Origin: Malaya genurostris
Lineage: Eukaryota > Arthropoda > Insecta > Diptera > Culicidae
DNA: 64,000 nt
Direction of reading: 5' to 3'
Assembly (NCBI RefSeq): GCF_030247185.1
Contig: NC_080571.1
Location: forward strand, 349,118,254 to 349,182,253
In this document: positions 1 to 12,410 of the stretch, one piece after another
How the letters are laid out: each line of letters begins with the position of its first letter
Numbering within the stretch: position 1 is the first letter of the stretch
Position numbers and translations under genes: made by a program
The notes under the pieces: model-generated
Databases searched by the model: none
Seen by the model: only the letters and a program-made list of their open reading frames with translations
What the model was told of the DNA's origin: nothing

Positions 1-120
1 TTCTACTGACACTACGACTCATTCCAGGTCAGGGCTCGAACATACGACAACTGATTTGTAAGACCAGTGCCCTAAGCATTGAACCGCCAACCCGGGACAA
101 TCAGAATCTGATGCAAATGC

Positions 121-330
121 CGTTTATGGAACTTGTATTTGGATTCAGAACTGAGCGTGGTTGTGGACTTCGACCTTTATATCACTGATCCTGGACCTAG
201 GAGTTCGGAGCCCTCAACCTGGAGTTAGAACCAGACCTGGATTCTCCATATTACGGATCCAGTTCCTGGTCCAAATCTAGTAATACGGTAAGATCTGATC
301 CAGTTCTAAGATCTGGATCTCTACTTGGAC
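121..330. repeat. Degenerate GGATCT/GAATTC-rich field
   Basis: Short imperfect copies of phrases such as ctggatctg, ttcagaactg and gatccagttc recur here. The same style of sequence fills 2141-2900 and 42660-43215, so this is probably a decayed piece of one low-complexity repeat family. No ORF or transposon terminus is visible. Confidence 0.35.
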
Positions 331-384
331 TTGGGCTAGTTGTATGGTAAGGCAAGTTTCAACTGCCTTTTCGCATCGCATTTT

Positions 385-440
385 AATCGTATTCACGTTA
401 TCCGGTTATGTATCTGACATTATATAGCCGTCTTTTTGGG
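385..440 (-). repeat. Dispersed repeat end ('vital phrase' copy 1)
   Basis: Contains a diverged form of the phrase cgtattcacgtcatccag followed by ttatgtct..acatta. The phrase recurs at 1797-1850 and 18862-18915 (opposite strand) and at 12355-12410 (same strand). It is probably the end of a dispersed element whose body I cannot define. Confidence 0.35.
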
Positions 441-1796
441 CCTTTTTTATAAAAATTTTGTAGGGATAAAGTTAATATCTGTTCTAGGATTGAGAGTAAA
501 CAACAGTCAAAAGAAATGTTTTTTTGTTGCACTTTCACATAAAAATTTCAATCAAATCAAAATCTTTCTAGCGAACTTATCTTCTCGAGCCGTGGTCACA
601 TATTTTTTTGCATAAGAAGCTACCAAAAGTACATTTTTACGTTCGTTTCGTCGTCCACCAATATGCATCCTGCATATCTCCTGAGTATCTTTCTTGATAA
701 GTTCCGACTGTCCAGAATTTATTCTAATTGTCCTCAATTCCTTCCGAACCATAATGTTTTACTCCAGGTAACGTTTGGGAATACGTACCGAAATCAATTA
801 AACCAAAATCAACGAATTTGCTATTTTAAGAGCAGACCATTTTTGCAAGTTGCATTTCGAAAACCATCGAAGCAATCGGTGTTTTCAAGAATTCATACAG
901 TAAAGTAGGTTTCAAAAATCCACGCCTACTCTCTTGACTGTCTGAATATTTTCGCTACAACGATTTTTCATGCATCTATTTCTAAATTCCCGATATTTCT
1001 GTAAATTGTTTCCTGACGATGGTTCTCAAGACATCGTAAGTAAAAACATTAATCTTCTGACGTTACGTTATGCAGTTTTGGTATTGGGAGCACTTTCCAA
1101 ATGGTTGTTGATTCTCATTTTATCTATCTACGCTGTCTGTTTCAAGTGGAAAATCGATGACTTTTGAATTATGTGCAGTTTGGAAATTGTTTGCAGCTAT
1201 AACTGACGGCCAGAATTTTTGTTATCTGAATTCAGATTTCAATCGTTCTAACTAATATTGATTCATTATTGGCAAAGCAAAGTCAAGTCTGGGTATTACT
1301 TTTCTGTTGTGGGATTGGACCATTCGTTTTCAATAGACTCTGTGTTTTTATTTTGCCATACAGAAACATTACATGGTTAGAGCTGTGATCCTATTGACAA
1401 TAAGAATCCTTGAAAAATATTTTTAGAACGGAAAATAATTCTAATAACCAATTTGCGGTGGTCCTTGGAAACAATCAATCAAGAAATCGAATAATCTTTT
1501 GATGATTTTCCCATTTCAGTTTTTAAACGATAATCTGTTTCCAAAAACCATCTTTCAGATTTTAATTGATTAAACAAAGAAGTTTAAGATATGATTTTTT
1601 TTCCTACTAGAGCACGTTCTAACGCAATCATGAAATTTAAGGATAATATTAACAGTTTCACACTAAAATAATGCAGTTTTGTATTATTTCAATTATCAAA
1701 TTTTTCATAAAAGAAACAGATAAACTTAATTTTTTTGGGTATACAAATGAAGAAATATGAAAGAAAAATGAAATTGTGTAGGCAACAATTTAAAAA
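441..1796. other. No gene recognised
   Basis: AT-rich sequence with only short ORFs (longest 81 codons) that resemble no family I know. No transposon ends or tandem repeats are seen. Confidence 0.5.
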
Positions 1797-1850
1797 AAAG
1801 GCGGGTGGGTAATATCACACACATAACTGGAGGATTTGAATACACTAATT
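1797..1850 (+). repeat. Dispersed repeat end (copy 2)
   Basis: The phrase gggtgggtaatat..acataactgga matches the reverse complement of the repeat at 12355-12410 and the copy at 18862-18915. It is flanked by unique AT-rich DNA. Confidence 0.35.
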
Positions 1851-2140
1851 AAACAGAATCAGTTGACTGTGTGAACTTTTTAACGTTCACTACTTCGCTT
1901 CCAGCATCGTTACAGAAACTATATTAACTTCTTACTTCTCACTCGACTAACATTTTCTACAATTGAATAATGCGGTATAAATAAAAGTACAATAATAAAA
2001 CGAACGACTGTAAAAATCGTTTTTGTGGATTTACATACTCAGTAGGGAAAAACTTCGCATAATTTTAATGAAATTTACTCGATGTTTACAACTGTTGTTA
2101 GTACTTTTTACCATAATTTATTTAACTAAACCAGAACCAA

Positions 2141-2900
2141 TATTTTGGAACAGGAACTGAAACTGAATTCAAGAACTAAATTCGAAATATACAACGAAAT
2201 ATGCTTCAAAAATCAGTTGCAAAATTCTGGTTCGGATTTCAGATCAAGTATTCAGCTCATGAATTTTGTTCTACAATTATGCAACTGGACTGATTTTCGG
2301 AATCCAGATGTTCTTGAAGTTAATTCTGAACTTGAATCCGAACTTCAATAAACGAACTGAATTCACGTTCCGAATTTAGTTCCAGAATGCAGGATCTGAA
2401 TCTGAATTCTTGAAATGAATTCTCAAACTGTTTAGAAATTCAATTCTGAAACTGAATACAGGAATTAAATTCCGATTCAGCAGTCAGTTCCAAAATTCAG
2501 GTTCGGAGCTCTGATCGAACATTTAGTTCCGGAGTCTAGAGTCTGTAATTCATATCCTGAGTTTTGCTCCAGAATTCTGAAGTTGAAATTCTAAATCAGA
2601 ATTGTGGATATCAATTCCGAAAATAAACTTAAGGAACTAAACTCAGTTCCAAAATCTAGTCAAGAATCAAGATTCATTCATTCATTATTTTAGTTACGTG
2701 ACTTTAAAATTCACGTAGTCAGGATTCAGTTTTAATTTCTGAACCTGTAATCTAGAACTAAAACCTGAAACTGAATTCTGAAACTAAATTCTAAACTTTA
2801 AATAAGTTCAGAATTTGGGTGGACAAGTATTTGAGATTCAGCTCCGGTATTCAGTGTCGAGATTTTATTCCAGAATCCAATCCAAGATCCAGATCTATGT
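2141..2900. repeat. Degenerate GAATTC/TTCAGA low-complexity array
   Basis: About 750 bases are built from irregular 8-12 base phrases such as actgaattc, ttccagaattc, ttctgaa and ggttcgga, in both orientations. There is no fixed period, so it is a degenerate array and not a clean satellite. A 68-codon ORF (2145-2351) is a product of the repeat (many E, L, N and S) and is not called as a gene. The same composition appears at 42660-43215. Confidence 0.6.
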
Positions 2901-5900
2901 TTCTGCTGCTTGTTGAAAACTGCTCAATTTTTGCTACTGGATATACCTTTCATACTCGTCCAGTTGAACATCGGAATTGATATGTACCTGACTACCTCAA
3001 AATCGTCGTCGCGGGTACGAGAATGGCAAGCAAGCGTGATGAGTTTTCCTGATTGTTACAGAATTAAAGAAAACATAATTTTTGAGTTATTTATGATTTA
3101 TTGGGTACAACTCGAGATATTCACAATTAAGTTCTACCCATTCCTACACCACGAGTATTTTGAAAAGGCGTCCCATAGTAAAGTGAGAAGTATTCACGTC
3201 AGAGAATCATTTAGTTACGTTGAAAGTGTCGATAGAAACTTCGAAAGTTGTAGAAAAGTGAAGGTAACTAATTCTATAAAACATTCAAATGATTTGACTT
3301 ACCTCGATGTTACAAGAGATATTGAATACAAATACCAAGTAATATCATGAAGAGATCGTATTCAAATACCAACTTTCCTATACGGGATGAAAGTGGCAAA
3401 CATTGCAGCTTCTGACATCGATTTTAATATTTGAATCTTCCAACGACAATCAATCATCAAAATATCTTGAATATTCCCCAGTCTCTGTACTCGGCGTAAT
3501 GAAAGTGCTTGGAAGTTGTTCATTGAATCAGGGGGAAATAGTAAGCCGGAAACAGTAAAAACTTCGTAATATGGGAACAGCTGTTTGAAACGAAGATGTC
3601 GCAAGTGAGCTAGGAGTAACGTCAATACATGAGCATTGAACTTAAAAACCCGAACTAGAATAGCGACTGGCAGAGAAAGTCGTCAATACTACTCCAAACG
3701 TAACAACCTTCATAATTAATAATTGTGATAAGCAAAACAAGCCAGTTAGAGTATGGTTGAGGATGTTGTACACGAAGATACTGACAAATTCAATGACATT
3801 TACAGTGTGGACCAGCGCAGGATTATTTTAAAAATCGCCTTTCCTATAGCTAGCAACAGAATTGTTCCGATCTGTGTTGGATAGATTTGGCATCTTACCA
3901 AAAATAACAAATGGCCACAAAAGCCACTCTTGAAACGCCAGATTTTCATTAAAAAAATCAAACGCTTTAAGATTGTCGTGAGGTGTGAAATGAATATAAT
4001 TATACAAAACTTGTATGTAGGAAATATGTATCAGCAACCAGTGGGCTTTGTTGATGTTTCTGTATTGATTTGTAGATTTAAATGTTAATTACTTCTCTCA
4101 ATTTTGAGGGTATTTCCATGTTAGACCTCAATAAACGTAACTACAACAAATGTATGGTACCGTGAAATGGAGTCCGACAGGCTGTTTTGTCTGCGTTCGT
4201 CATTACAACCAAAGATGATCAAATCGTATTGGTTAAATGATTATTACTACGTGTTGTTAAAAATCTCCCGAAAGACGATAACAATTCAATCGGTTCTCAA
4301 AACTGTCAAACTTTTCTATTAACACCCGAAACAAATCCAACCACTGATTCCGTACTTTTTTCATCCACCGCCTGCTGTGATATTCGTGCAGTGTCGTGAG
4401 CACTGTAACTCTCGACGATGGCAACCCCTGTAGGACGCAGCAACCGGGTTGTGAAGATATCGGGTCCAAGAGCGCAACCTAACGCTTTGACAGCTAGTTT
4501 ATGTACCAACACTGTGATAAAAGTGAGCAAATTTTGCTGCGTGTGTTTTTTCCAGTTTTCTTTTTTGCTTTTTGCCTCTGCCACCCCTTATACTGTGACT
4601 GTCAACTGTGAGCAGAGAGAGAGAGAGAAGAGCAAATTTTCGCCGGAATGTTTTTCGCCGAACGTTCCCACCCAGTCGTAGCTAATGGTTTATGGCCAGA
4701 GTGCTAGGATACGGAAAATGGGATGAATTTTGCTCGGTACCATATCTTGTGCCGTGCGAGTGCGTACGACTTTTCCAGCATTCCCGCTTCTAGTGCCTGC
4801 ATAATGATTGGATGGAGGAAATTGTGTCAAATTTTCTCAAGTTGCGGAAGTGGAAAGCAGGAAGTTTTCCTAGCACTAGTAGTGGAATGATTTGATGAGC
4901 CGTGAAGTGATAATTTTCCAACTTTTTTTTTCAATGAAAATCTTTATGAATAATTTAAAGCTACTTCAGAGAGCATATTGTCAGCCGTCGATGAACCACG
5001 AGACTGAGAAAGGAGCAGCTATTCGGTATGGCGGACCAGTAAATGTGTGTGTCTGTGCGAGAATCTTCATCAAACGCGGGGTAAAGTCGTAGAGAAAACT
5101 GGAATGAAAATGTTTCCACTAGAATTTATTCAAATCAATGCGAGACGAAGTGATGTTTAATTTGTCATTTCAATATGAGCTTGATGGTGCGTTTAGCCGT
5201 TTCATTTACTCGGCTCGAGTGCTTCAAGTGGAGACGGAACCGTATGGCATGTTTATTGATTGAAAATTTGTTCCATTCGACCAGGTGGTGTAATGGCTCT
5301 TCTATGAAGAAAAAAGAACAGTTTCATTCATCGCTTTTTCACGGGTAAGAATATTGTCCTTTCTCGTCACGGTCAGTGCATTGTTGTCATGCAATGTGAC
5401 CAGTGGTAGCAGGAGCAAAAAAAAAACCATGTGATTGAATTTGTCGAAATGTTTAAACAGTGCCAACTTTTACTCAGTGTATGTACATTGGTTAGTTGGT
5501 AGCCGTGCCACACCCGGCATGCTTTTGCATTGCTGAATAGCCTCAGTGGCTTTGTAGTTCCTTTTTCGCAATATGAAAAGCAGAGGTGCGAAACAAGCAA
5601 GAGAAAAGGAAGACCGTGTCGCTTTTGAGCCATGGTTTGCTAAGTTTTTCGTGTTCCTAAGAAGCTGACACGGAGACGGAGGTTGCAGTTTTTATGAGTG
5701 CAGAACATACATATGGTACCACTTTGGGGATGTTCGAATGTGAACTTTTCCATGTAGTTCGTTTCTTGGTCGTCATATAGAAGAAATGTTTAGTAGATGT
5801 ATCGTAGCAGTATGAAGAAGTGAGGTTACAATTTCTTGTAAAATATTCCCACTGTTTCAACATTGGACGAAATGGAATACATTGTGCGATGAATACAAAA

Positions 5901-6585
5901 GTTTTGCATTAAAGCTGCATTAAATGAATAACTTGAAACATTCACAAAAGTTCTCATAACAAGCATTTGCGTTTTTTTTAAAGAAACAATACCACCATGA
6001 AAATGTGTTCCTAATAGTGCTCCCATTACTGAAAAGGATAAAGAGAAGTTTTAAAAGAATATATAAAAGGATATTCCAATGCAGTGAGCTCTCCTGAAAA
6101 AAAATTGGAAGAGTCCATCACAAAAAGCCAACAGTAATGAAACAGCGCTTTGTACAAGTACACTGTGTACACACTTCAGTTCAATTTTTGAGCTTGCCAT
6201 AGTAAGTTGTCTGAAAAAAGTGCCAATACGAATTTTGGCTGATTGTTCAGAAACAGATATGATTTATTCCAATATTGTCGACATGCAGATTTCAACAATA
6301 GCCTTTGTCGTGATTTTGCTAATGAATTCTAGCTTTCGATTTTAGCATTCGTTTCTCATCATTGATGATCACTTTTTCGTACACCACTGGTGTAGCACTC
6401 ATCAAAAGTTTCAAAAGCCTAATCCTTTCCTTGACTTTTCTATTCCTGAATCCTGCTGATTTTGGTTCGACTTCCAACTTCGCAATAAGGGTTAGAATTT
6501 TTTTTGGTCCGTGCGATTTCCGATCTATCGATATTCCTTGAACAGCCTTACACTATAAATATTCTCCGAACGTTTCTCAAGAATT
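2901..6585. other. Upstream DNA with no recognised gene
   Basis: The longest ORF is 146 codons (2910-3350 +), with no recognised motif, signal peptide or repeat. A GAGA stretch lies at 4614-4628. I found no transposase, reverse transcriptase or tRNA-like sequence. Small undetected exons cannot be excluded. Confidence 0.45.
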
Positions 6586-6589
6586 AATT

Positions 6590-7057
6590 CTGGAAAACGA
6601 TTCTTGATTGACACTGCGATAACGTCATCGAATTGCACGAACTCATCTGGTGTGCCTCAAGGTAGCAACCTAGGTCCATTGTTATTAATTTTGTATTTCA
6701 AAGATATGATTTTATTATTTGAGCCTGGTTGTAGGATCGCATTCGACAATGATTCGAAACTGTATTTTATCACTCACACCATCGAAGATTGCTTTCGTCT
6801 CTGGTCCAATTTGTCGATTGGTGTTATCGGAATAAGCTAACTGTTAGTGTTTTGAAATGTATAGATTTGTCGTTTCCTCGTATTAAGAAGCCAATTATTT
6901 TTGTGTACCTTAATGGAACAATCTTCCAAAGAGCTGTAACCTGATCAGTGTTGCAAGATCAAAAACTCATTTCCAATCGCCAATATTGCAAAAACACTAA
7001 TCGAAAATTGGGTTTCATATTGAAAATTGGAGAGTATTTCACTGACACGTACTGCTT
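6590..7057 (+). pseudogene. LINE reverse-transcriptase fragment (CR1/T1-like)
   Basis: This is a broken piece of a non-LTR retrotransposon reverse transcriptase. The first segment reads SGVPQGSNLGPLL, the conserved RT box before the active site. The catalytic box follows as AFDNDSKLYF, where a functional enzyme would have A-D-D, so the second catalytic Asp region is damaged. After a stop at 6840, other frames continue with KLTVSVLKC, PIIFVYLNGT and RKLGFILKIGEYFTDTYCL. That order matches the LINE at 61450-63215 (KLLGFVFRVTKSFTNVYCL), so both belong to related families. No 5' end, tail or target duplication was found. It is certainly non-functional; the clade name is tentative. Confidence 0.75.
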
Positions 7058-7059
7058 GA

Positions 7060-7128
7060 CGGGCGGGTAGGTTGGTCTAATACTTTTGAAAATCATTTAT
7101 TTTTTCTTTGCGTTTTCTTATAGTAAAA
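7060..7128 (+). repeat. Dispersed repeat end, copy of 31255-31330
   Basis: The run from gggcgggta through cttttgaaaatcattta to ttttcttata matches the reverse complement of 31255-31330 with few differences. It is an interspersed repeat end of unknown class. Confidence 0.5.
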
Positions 7129-7190
7129 TATTAATATTAATATAATATTATTATTATAACAAAATACAAAGACACCTCTCCGCGCCCCTT

Positions 7191-7405
7191 ATGTCGTTTT
7201 CGATTGAGAAAACTGAAACTGAACAAGGGTAGTTCCATCAAACAAACACTTTTCACGAAACTGTGTTGATTTCGCACTTAGCAACGGGGGTTTGTGCAAA
7301 CTTGATATAAAAACCAGGTTCGAAACTGACTCGATTTTCAGTTCAACAACGTTAAAACTTGATTCGAAACTAGCTTCAAACAAACGGTTTGACAGCATTT
7401 GACGT
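7191..7405 (-). mobile_element. MITE, Harbinger-like family copy 1 (truncated)
   Basis: One of three copies of a short inverted-repeat element (others at 33868-34110 and 59491-59730). The left terminus begins TGTCGTTTTCGATTGAG after a TTA, as in the complete copy. The right terminus is missing after the phrase gtttgacagc. The minus strand keeps an open frame of about 64 codons shared by all three copies (NVVELKIESVSNLVFIS in this one). A 3-bp TTA duplication in the complete copy suggests the PIF/Harbinger class; that is inference. Confidence 0.6.
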
Positions 7406-7409
7406 ATGT

Positions 7410-8215
7410 CGAAATCAATGAAAAATAATCATAAATGCTACTTACGGTCAATTGGCAAAGTTTTGACCAATGTAGCAAAGTATAAACAACAGTATATGTG
7501 CAAACTTCCGACAAAACAGTTTCATGAAAAGGTAGATCTAGCGTGATATTTTGAAAGTGAGACTTGCTGTAGAGTTGGAGATATTTAGTGGGTTCGAGTT
7601 GCTATTAGGCTTGATAAAAAACGTTGATTAATATGGAAAGAAACTGATTATGAATTTTTCGTAAAATGAAAGCGAACGTTTTCAAGAAACACTAAACTCG
7701 AATCGACTGTCAACCATAAAAAACGACCTATCACACTGTCCAACGTAAGTGTCGTTTTTGCCAAAAAGTTATTATTGTGACTAAAAATCTCTGATCCGTT
7801 GCGCGCATATAAATTGCAAAATTTAGTGAAAAGATGAAGTTGTTTCAACGACTGATTTTTAAATAGGATTTAAAATTGTGCAATTGTAGAATTGTTTTCT
7901 TCCATTTTACAGACAATAAATTTCAAATGCGATTTCCTAGGAAGGATCGCAGTAGGCGTTCGCATCAGGTGTGCAAAATGTTCGTTTCTGTCAAAAATTT
8001 TTCGTGAATAATACTTTTCGTCAGTCGAAAATGAAACGTGAAATCAAAAGGACCAAATATTCATGTTTTTTGGTTTTCGTGGTGTTAGAATTAAGTGCGG
8101 CCTGCTGACAGGATGTCGTTTTGAGTGTTTACACCAGTAAAACGGGTCGGAAAACGAAACAGCATCCAGTTTATCGAAAGCTACGATCAGACTAGCTAGT
8201 TCATCTGCCACAGAC
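7410..8215. other. No gene recognised
   Basis: AT-rich unique-looking sequence with ORFs below 70 codons only. Nothing functional was identified. Confidence 0.45.
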
Positions 8216-8220
8216 AAGTA

Positions 8221-8410
8221 ATTTTTCGGCAGTTTATATTTGGTCTGGCAATGTGATCACACTATTCACAGTTAAATGACTGCAACAGTCAAGTTTGACT
8301 GCGACAGTTAATACTTTGACAGTTGTTATGTTTGACTGTGACAGACTTTTTGAGCATGTCTGTATTGTGATTACATTGATCAGACAAATAAAACTGGCTA
8401 CAGACTTAAA
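8221..8410. repeat. CAGTCAAA/GACTG-rich repeat, copy 1
   Basis: Many copies of actgcaacagtcaa, tttgactgcga and tgatcacac in both orientations. The same vocabulary, including gtgattacatt and aaactggcta near the right end, recurs at 10740-11005. This is probably a short non-autonomous element with internal inverted repeats. Confidence 0.5.
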
Positions 8411-8654
8411 TATAGGGACCCTATGAAATTTGTCGACCCGTATCGGTCCGATCATCGGCCCGATTATCGGACCGATTGAGCACGATATGGGGTCGATCGT
8501 AGCGCTTCCATCGGCCCGTCATCGGACAATTCTGCACCATTTGCATCAACCGCGTCGACCTAAAAAGCTTTATTTTTACATTATGTATCGCTAGAGAAAC
8601 AGAGCGAGGGAACATCAAACAAGGCATTTTCGAGCCGACGTCTCCCCGATAGGT

Positions 8655-8762
8655 TAGGTATAGTTGTTTCGATCATAGAGGCTTTAACCTTTAGGTCATT
8701 CGCCTCTTAGGGCCAGAAAAACTCTGACCCTATGTTCGAGGTTGGAAATCCAACCCCGATAT
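8655..8762 (-). mobile_element. tRNA-derived SINE fragment
   Basis: On the minus strand it matches the 3' body of the SINE at 56278-56431: a B-box-like region, catagggtcag, tttttctgg, agaggcgaatgacc and the pyrimidine-rich aacctcta end. The copy is diverged (its B box reads ttggatttccaac) and lacks a clear A tail or target duplication, so it is old or truncated. Confidence 0.65.
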
Positions 8763-8769
8763 ATTTCAT

Positions 8770-9720
8770 CACCTGAGTAATCAGACATCCGCTCTCTGCT
8801 TTGGTATATCTTCACTCTTTTGTTCTACCGATACACTATGCAAGCTCGAAACGCAATCAAAAGCTTTCTTGCACGATGCGTCCGATGTTCGGATTTACTG
8901 GGGAGTGGGCTGTTTATTACAGCTTTTCTGCGCACAGTGATCACATTGGAAGAAAGTTTGTGGGGCAGAGAACTTTTCACGAAATATTGCATTATGATAA
9001 AATATCGATCTGGTCTCACAAACGGAAGTTCGTTGCGTTGCTACTTGCTGTTCCCCAAATCATATCTTTCTAATACAAAAATCGATAATTTTCAAATGAT
9101 GAAAATATACGATGTTGTTTGTTCTATGACTATGATGTATATTTGATATGTTTAGCAGATGTCATAACAACAACAAAAAATTGAGATTCTTTCACATCAC
9201 ATGTTCATTATCTACACGTTTGTGACTTAACGCTCACATCATACGGGTATATCTGGTATTACTAAAAAATCCCGAGTGGCACCGAGATCGAAAGCGTAAA
9301 AAAATTTGGTTCGCAATTGTTAAGTATTTTTCACGCAACAAATACATTTTCAATAGATTGTAAATGGAATGGTAGATTCAAAAATCAAATGCAATGAAAG
9401 TCCATAGAATCATCCTACCTCCGTAAACATGACAATTAAAGAGTTGAAATTTTGGGAAGGTTGTCTCCAGTCCAAGCTCTTTCAAATATGGTATAACGGT
9501 ATGAATTCGCTTTGGGGCAGAGTTCAGATTTTGACAGATCCACAATTTTATTACCAAACGCTTTGTAATCAAGCCAATTATCGAACTAATGAACGAACGA
9601 TTAGCTATTGGAAATTCGGAAAATATTTACAAAATCTACCGTCACCGTTCAGCATTTTTTAATTTGAAGTAGTAAGTACTTTTTTCATTAATTCATTATT
9701 TAATTTTTCATAATTATTTC
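8770..9720. other. No confident gene
   Basis: Short overlapping ORFs on both strands (up to 108 codons at 8820-9146) show no recognisable motif. A 77-codon ORF at 9429-9662 precedes the orphan-exon candidate at 9724, but no link between them can be shown. Confidence 0.35.
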
Positions 9721-9723
9721 ATC

Positions 9724-9892
9724 CAAGTACAAAGCAAAACGTTCCAGTACTATGCTTCTGGAGATCCATTGCACTTTATCGGGAAGGAGGAGCTCGGAAA
9801 ACTCAGTAGTAATTTCTATCAAGAATTCTACGAAATATGCGATATGCTTCATTATTTCGACCGTAAAATGACGACATTGACAACACGGTTCG
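9724..9892 (+). pseudogene. Possible orphan exon or decayed gene fragment, unknown product
   Basis: An open stretch reads QVQSKTFQYYASGDPLHF and continues through IGKEELGKLSSNFYQEFYE to MLHYFDRKMTTLTTRFG. The composition is protein-like and unlike the AT-rich surroundings. A possible acceptor (ttccag) ends at 9747 and a possible donor (gtgaga) starts at 9893. Alternatively the frame runs on: if the 51-base insertion beginning at 9903 is ignored, it reads GEKLVHVVER and then stops. I do not recognise the family. It could be part of an unannotated neighbouring gene, a processed fragment or chance. Confidence 0.25.
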
Positions 9893-9953
9893 GTGAGAAG
9901 TTTTTTTTTTTATTCAATAATATAATATAATATTAAGGGTTCGGTGAGAAGTT
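9887..9953 (-). mobile_element. Micro-retroposon: 35-bp poly(A)-tailed insert with 16-bp duplication
   Basis: The 16 bases ggttcggtgagaagtt occur at 9887-9902 and again at 9938-9953, identical. Between them lie 35 bases. On the minus strand these read cttaatattatattat, then ttgaataaa and an A run. This looks like an extremely 5'-truncated retrotransposed RNA end with an AATAAA signal and a target duplication. Confidence 0.65.
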
Positions 9954-10084
9954 AGTACACGTGGTTGAGAGATAGAAGTGGGGTCTAATACTCATTAATC
10001 GATTTCGATCGATTTGAAGTACTTTTTTGTAAAATTAACAGTATTTGTGTATAGAACTAAAGAGTCGCAGCATCATATCCAAAG

Positions 10085-10200
10085 AGCCTTGGGCTATCCT
10101 GATTCCCGGCTTCCTGTTCCTGAAATAGTGGTCATACACTCAAAAATGAAACTCACTCACTTTTCGTAAAGGTTGCTTGACCGATATTCACAAATTTAGG
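10085..10200 (-). repeat. CCGGAACCGGAAGT-type repeat fragment
   Basis: Reverse strand carries gaccactatttc, gaagccggga and caggatagcc, matching 63722-63775. It is a fragment of the dispersed family seen also at 16730-17125, 30296-30425, 45195-45480 and 63220-64000. Confidence 0.5.
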
Positions 10201-10739
10201 TTCAAATAAAAGGCTAAAACTCCTGAGCTTCTGAACTTTGCGCGGATGCAAGTGTTTAAAGTTTCATTTTTGCCATTTCTAAAATTAAAGTATTTAAAAA
10301 TTTAAACCGTCATTTAAAGTACGATTGCCGAATCATATAAAATTGACTAAAATCAATACAGTTTGTAAGCCATGTTAACAGATGGTCATTCGAACCGACT
10401 TCATGAACACCGGTTGCAGAAGTGCCTGTAATGGCAAAACTGTTTCATTTTGTTGGTTGTTGGTTGTGCTAATTGATTTTTTTTGTTTTCTTTCAAGAAG
10501 CAATAAGAATTATTTCGAAGAATACACCATATATAAGAATGTGAGAATATGAGTAATACGAGAAAGCTATCAATACACCACTAGGTGGATTAAAACAGGT
10601 TTTTTATTACTATCTGGTTTCTACACATTAAAAAATAATTGATCACGAAACCAACCCTCTTGGGGAAAACCACGTGTACTCACTTTTCACATTGGTGCTG
10701 TAACGTTTTGCTTTGTGTTTGGATGAAATAAACAAGTTT

Positions 10740-11005
10740 TTGGTTGCCATAGAATCTGTGACAGACAACTTCTGCACAACAGTTTCAGAAACCGTCAAAT
10801 TTGTCTGTACAGTCCTCAACTGTTTGTCTGTCGACTATGATCACACTGTGATTACATTGTCACAGATAATCTGCGTACTTTGACTGCATACAGATAGGCA
10901 GTCAAGCCGATTTTGACTGCTTGCAGACAACTGCGAACCGATTACACTATGATACAGTCAAACTGCACAAGTTTGTGCAGATAAACTGGCTAATGTAATC
11001 GTACC
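10740..11005. repeat. CAGTCAAA/GACTG-rich repeat, copy 2
   Basis: Shares phrases with 8221-8410 (gatcacactgtgattacatt, tttgactgc, aaactggcta). Internal motifs occur in both orientations, so it could fold; no clean terminal repeats were delimited. Confidence 0.5.
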
Positions 11006-11327
11006 TTAACAGTTCAGATCTGTCGATCCAATAAATACAATGATTCTCGTCCTCCACGATCGTCAAGGAGTCTCAAGACTTCGGAGAATCCTTAATCCCG
11101 GTTTATATCATGAATCAAATCCTAGACGGAAAGACCGAAATCAGCGTTTTGGCGAAAAAACTAGTTAATTTTCTGATTTTAGTTAGTTATTTTTTGAGAC
11201 AACTAAAAAAATCTTACTTTTGCTAATTTTGATTTTTTAATTCTAATTCCCTTAATAATAATAATAAAATATTTGTTGAAATGGCTATTTTCTTAGTTGA
11301 ATTCACCTATTAAACGTGCTGTCATTT

Positions 11328-12368
11328 TGTCGTGAATACGACTTACTTTACTATGGGGTGCCTTTTCAAAATGTACCCTCTGAGAGAGTGATAAGTTTTT
11401 GATCGTGAATATCTCTTATTGTATCTAACCAATCCACATAATTTTTGCTACATGCCATCGGAAATATGATCACAATTTTATGATAAAATTTTCAGTTCTG
11501 TAACATAATCTCAAATAATTTAAAATTAAACTTTTCTGAAATGTTTGGTATAAACGAGTATCAAAGAGGATAATTCATAAGGTGCGTTTGCCTTTCTCGT
11601 ATTTTGAAAGCTCATAGCTCAGTGATCTGTAAAAGGATTGATATAATCTAACTACCAATAGAATCGAAATTTTTCAACTTAAACGTGTATAGCAACAGCA
11701 TTGAAGTATTTCAATAGTACACTATTGAAAAACCTGTCTCATTTGACCCATGAGAACAAAATACCTGCTGCTGTACAACAAATCGTTCGGGAAAAATGTT
11801 CCGAACAGTGCTTAATATCGTAGTGAGTTCCACAATTTGGTCCTTCTGAAAGGCAGGAAAGAATCCCGTACAGCATCCTGATAGTTTCTTTCAATGAAAT
11901 GCAAATCCGAAATGAAATAATCGACTATTAAATTCTGTATGCTGCTATTTTATAGCCGTTAGGACCGCCCATTAGTGAAAAAGCTACAAACGAAATCACG
12001 TAAAAAGAAACCTCTTAACAAAAATTGGATCAGTTTGGATTCTATCGCCACTGCGAGCAGATGTGTTGTGTGTCGTTTCAAAGCTAGTTTCGCTAGTCGT
12101 TTTCTAAAGAACTAAAGTTTTCTGAAGAACTATTAGGATTTCTTGTTCGCAAATCGAAGGTAAAAATCCTCAGTTTAGTGCAAATCTAGAACAGTTTGAT
12201 TAGATTGTGCACTTTTCGTCGTATGAAATTCACAGTAATCATGAAGTCTTCTTTGTTTTTGCGAAAAATGTAAAAAAGGGGGAATGCTTCCATAATTCAT
12301 ACAATTGATCAACTAATTGATATTCGGAAGTGTTAAGGAACATGTCAGTTGTTTTCGTATTCACGACA
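11328..12368. repeat. Dispersed element with 14-bp inverted ends (non-coding)
   Basis: TGTCGTGAATACGA begins the segment and its exact reverse complement ends it, enclosing 1041 bases without a substantial ORF. Related ends occur at 385, 1797 and 18862. The end motif is itself a partial palindrome, so the boundaries may be coincidental. A non-autonomous DNA transposon is possible. Confidence 0.35.
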
Positions 12369-12410
12369 TCCAGTTATGTCTCTAACATTACCCATCCGCC
12401 TTTTTTAACT

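Noticed and set aside
2910..3350. 146-codon ORF on the + strand
   Set aside because: No recognised motif or signal peptide; it begins inside a degenerate repeat, and no neighbouring splice or promoter signal supports it.
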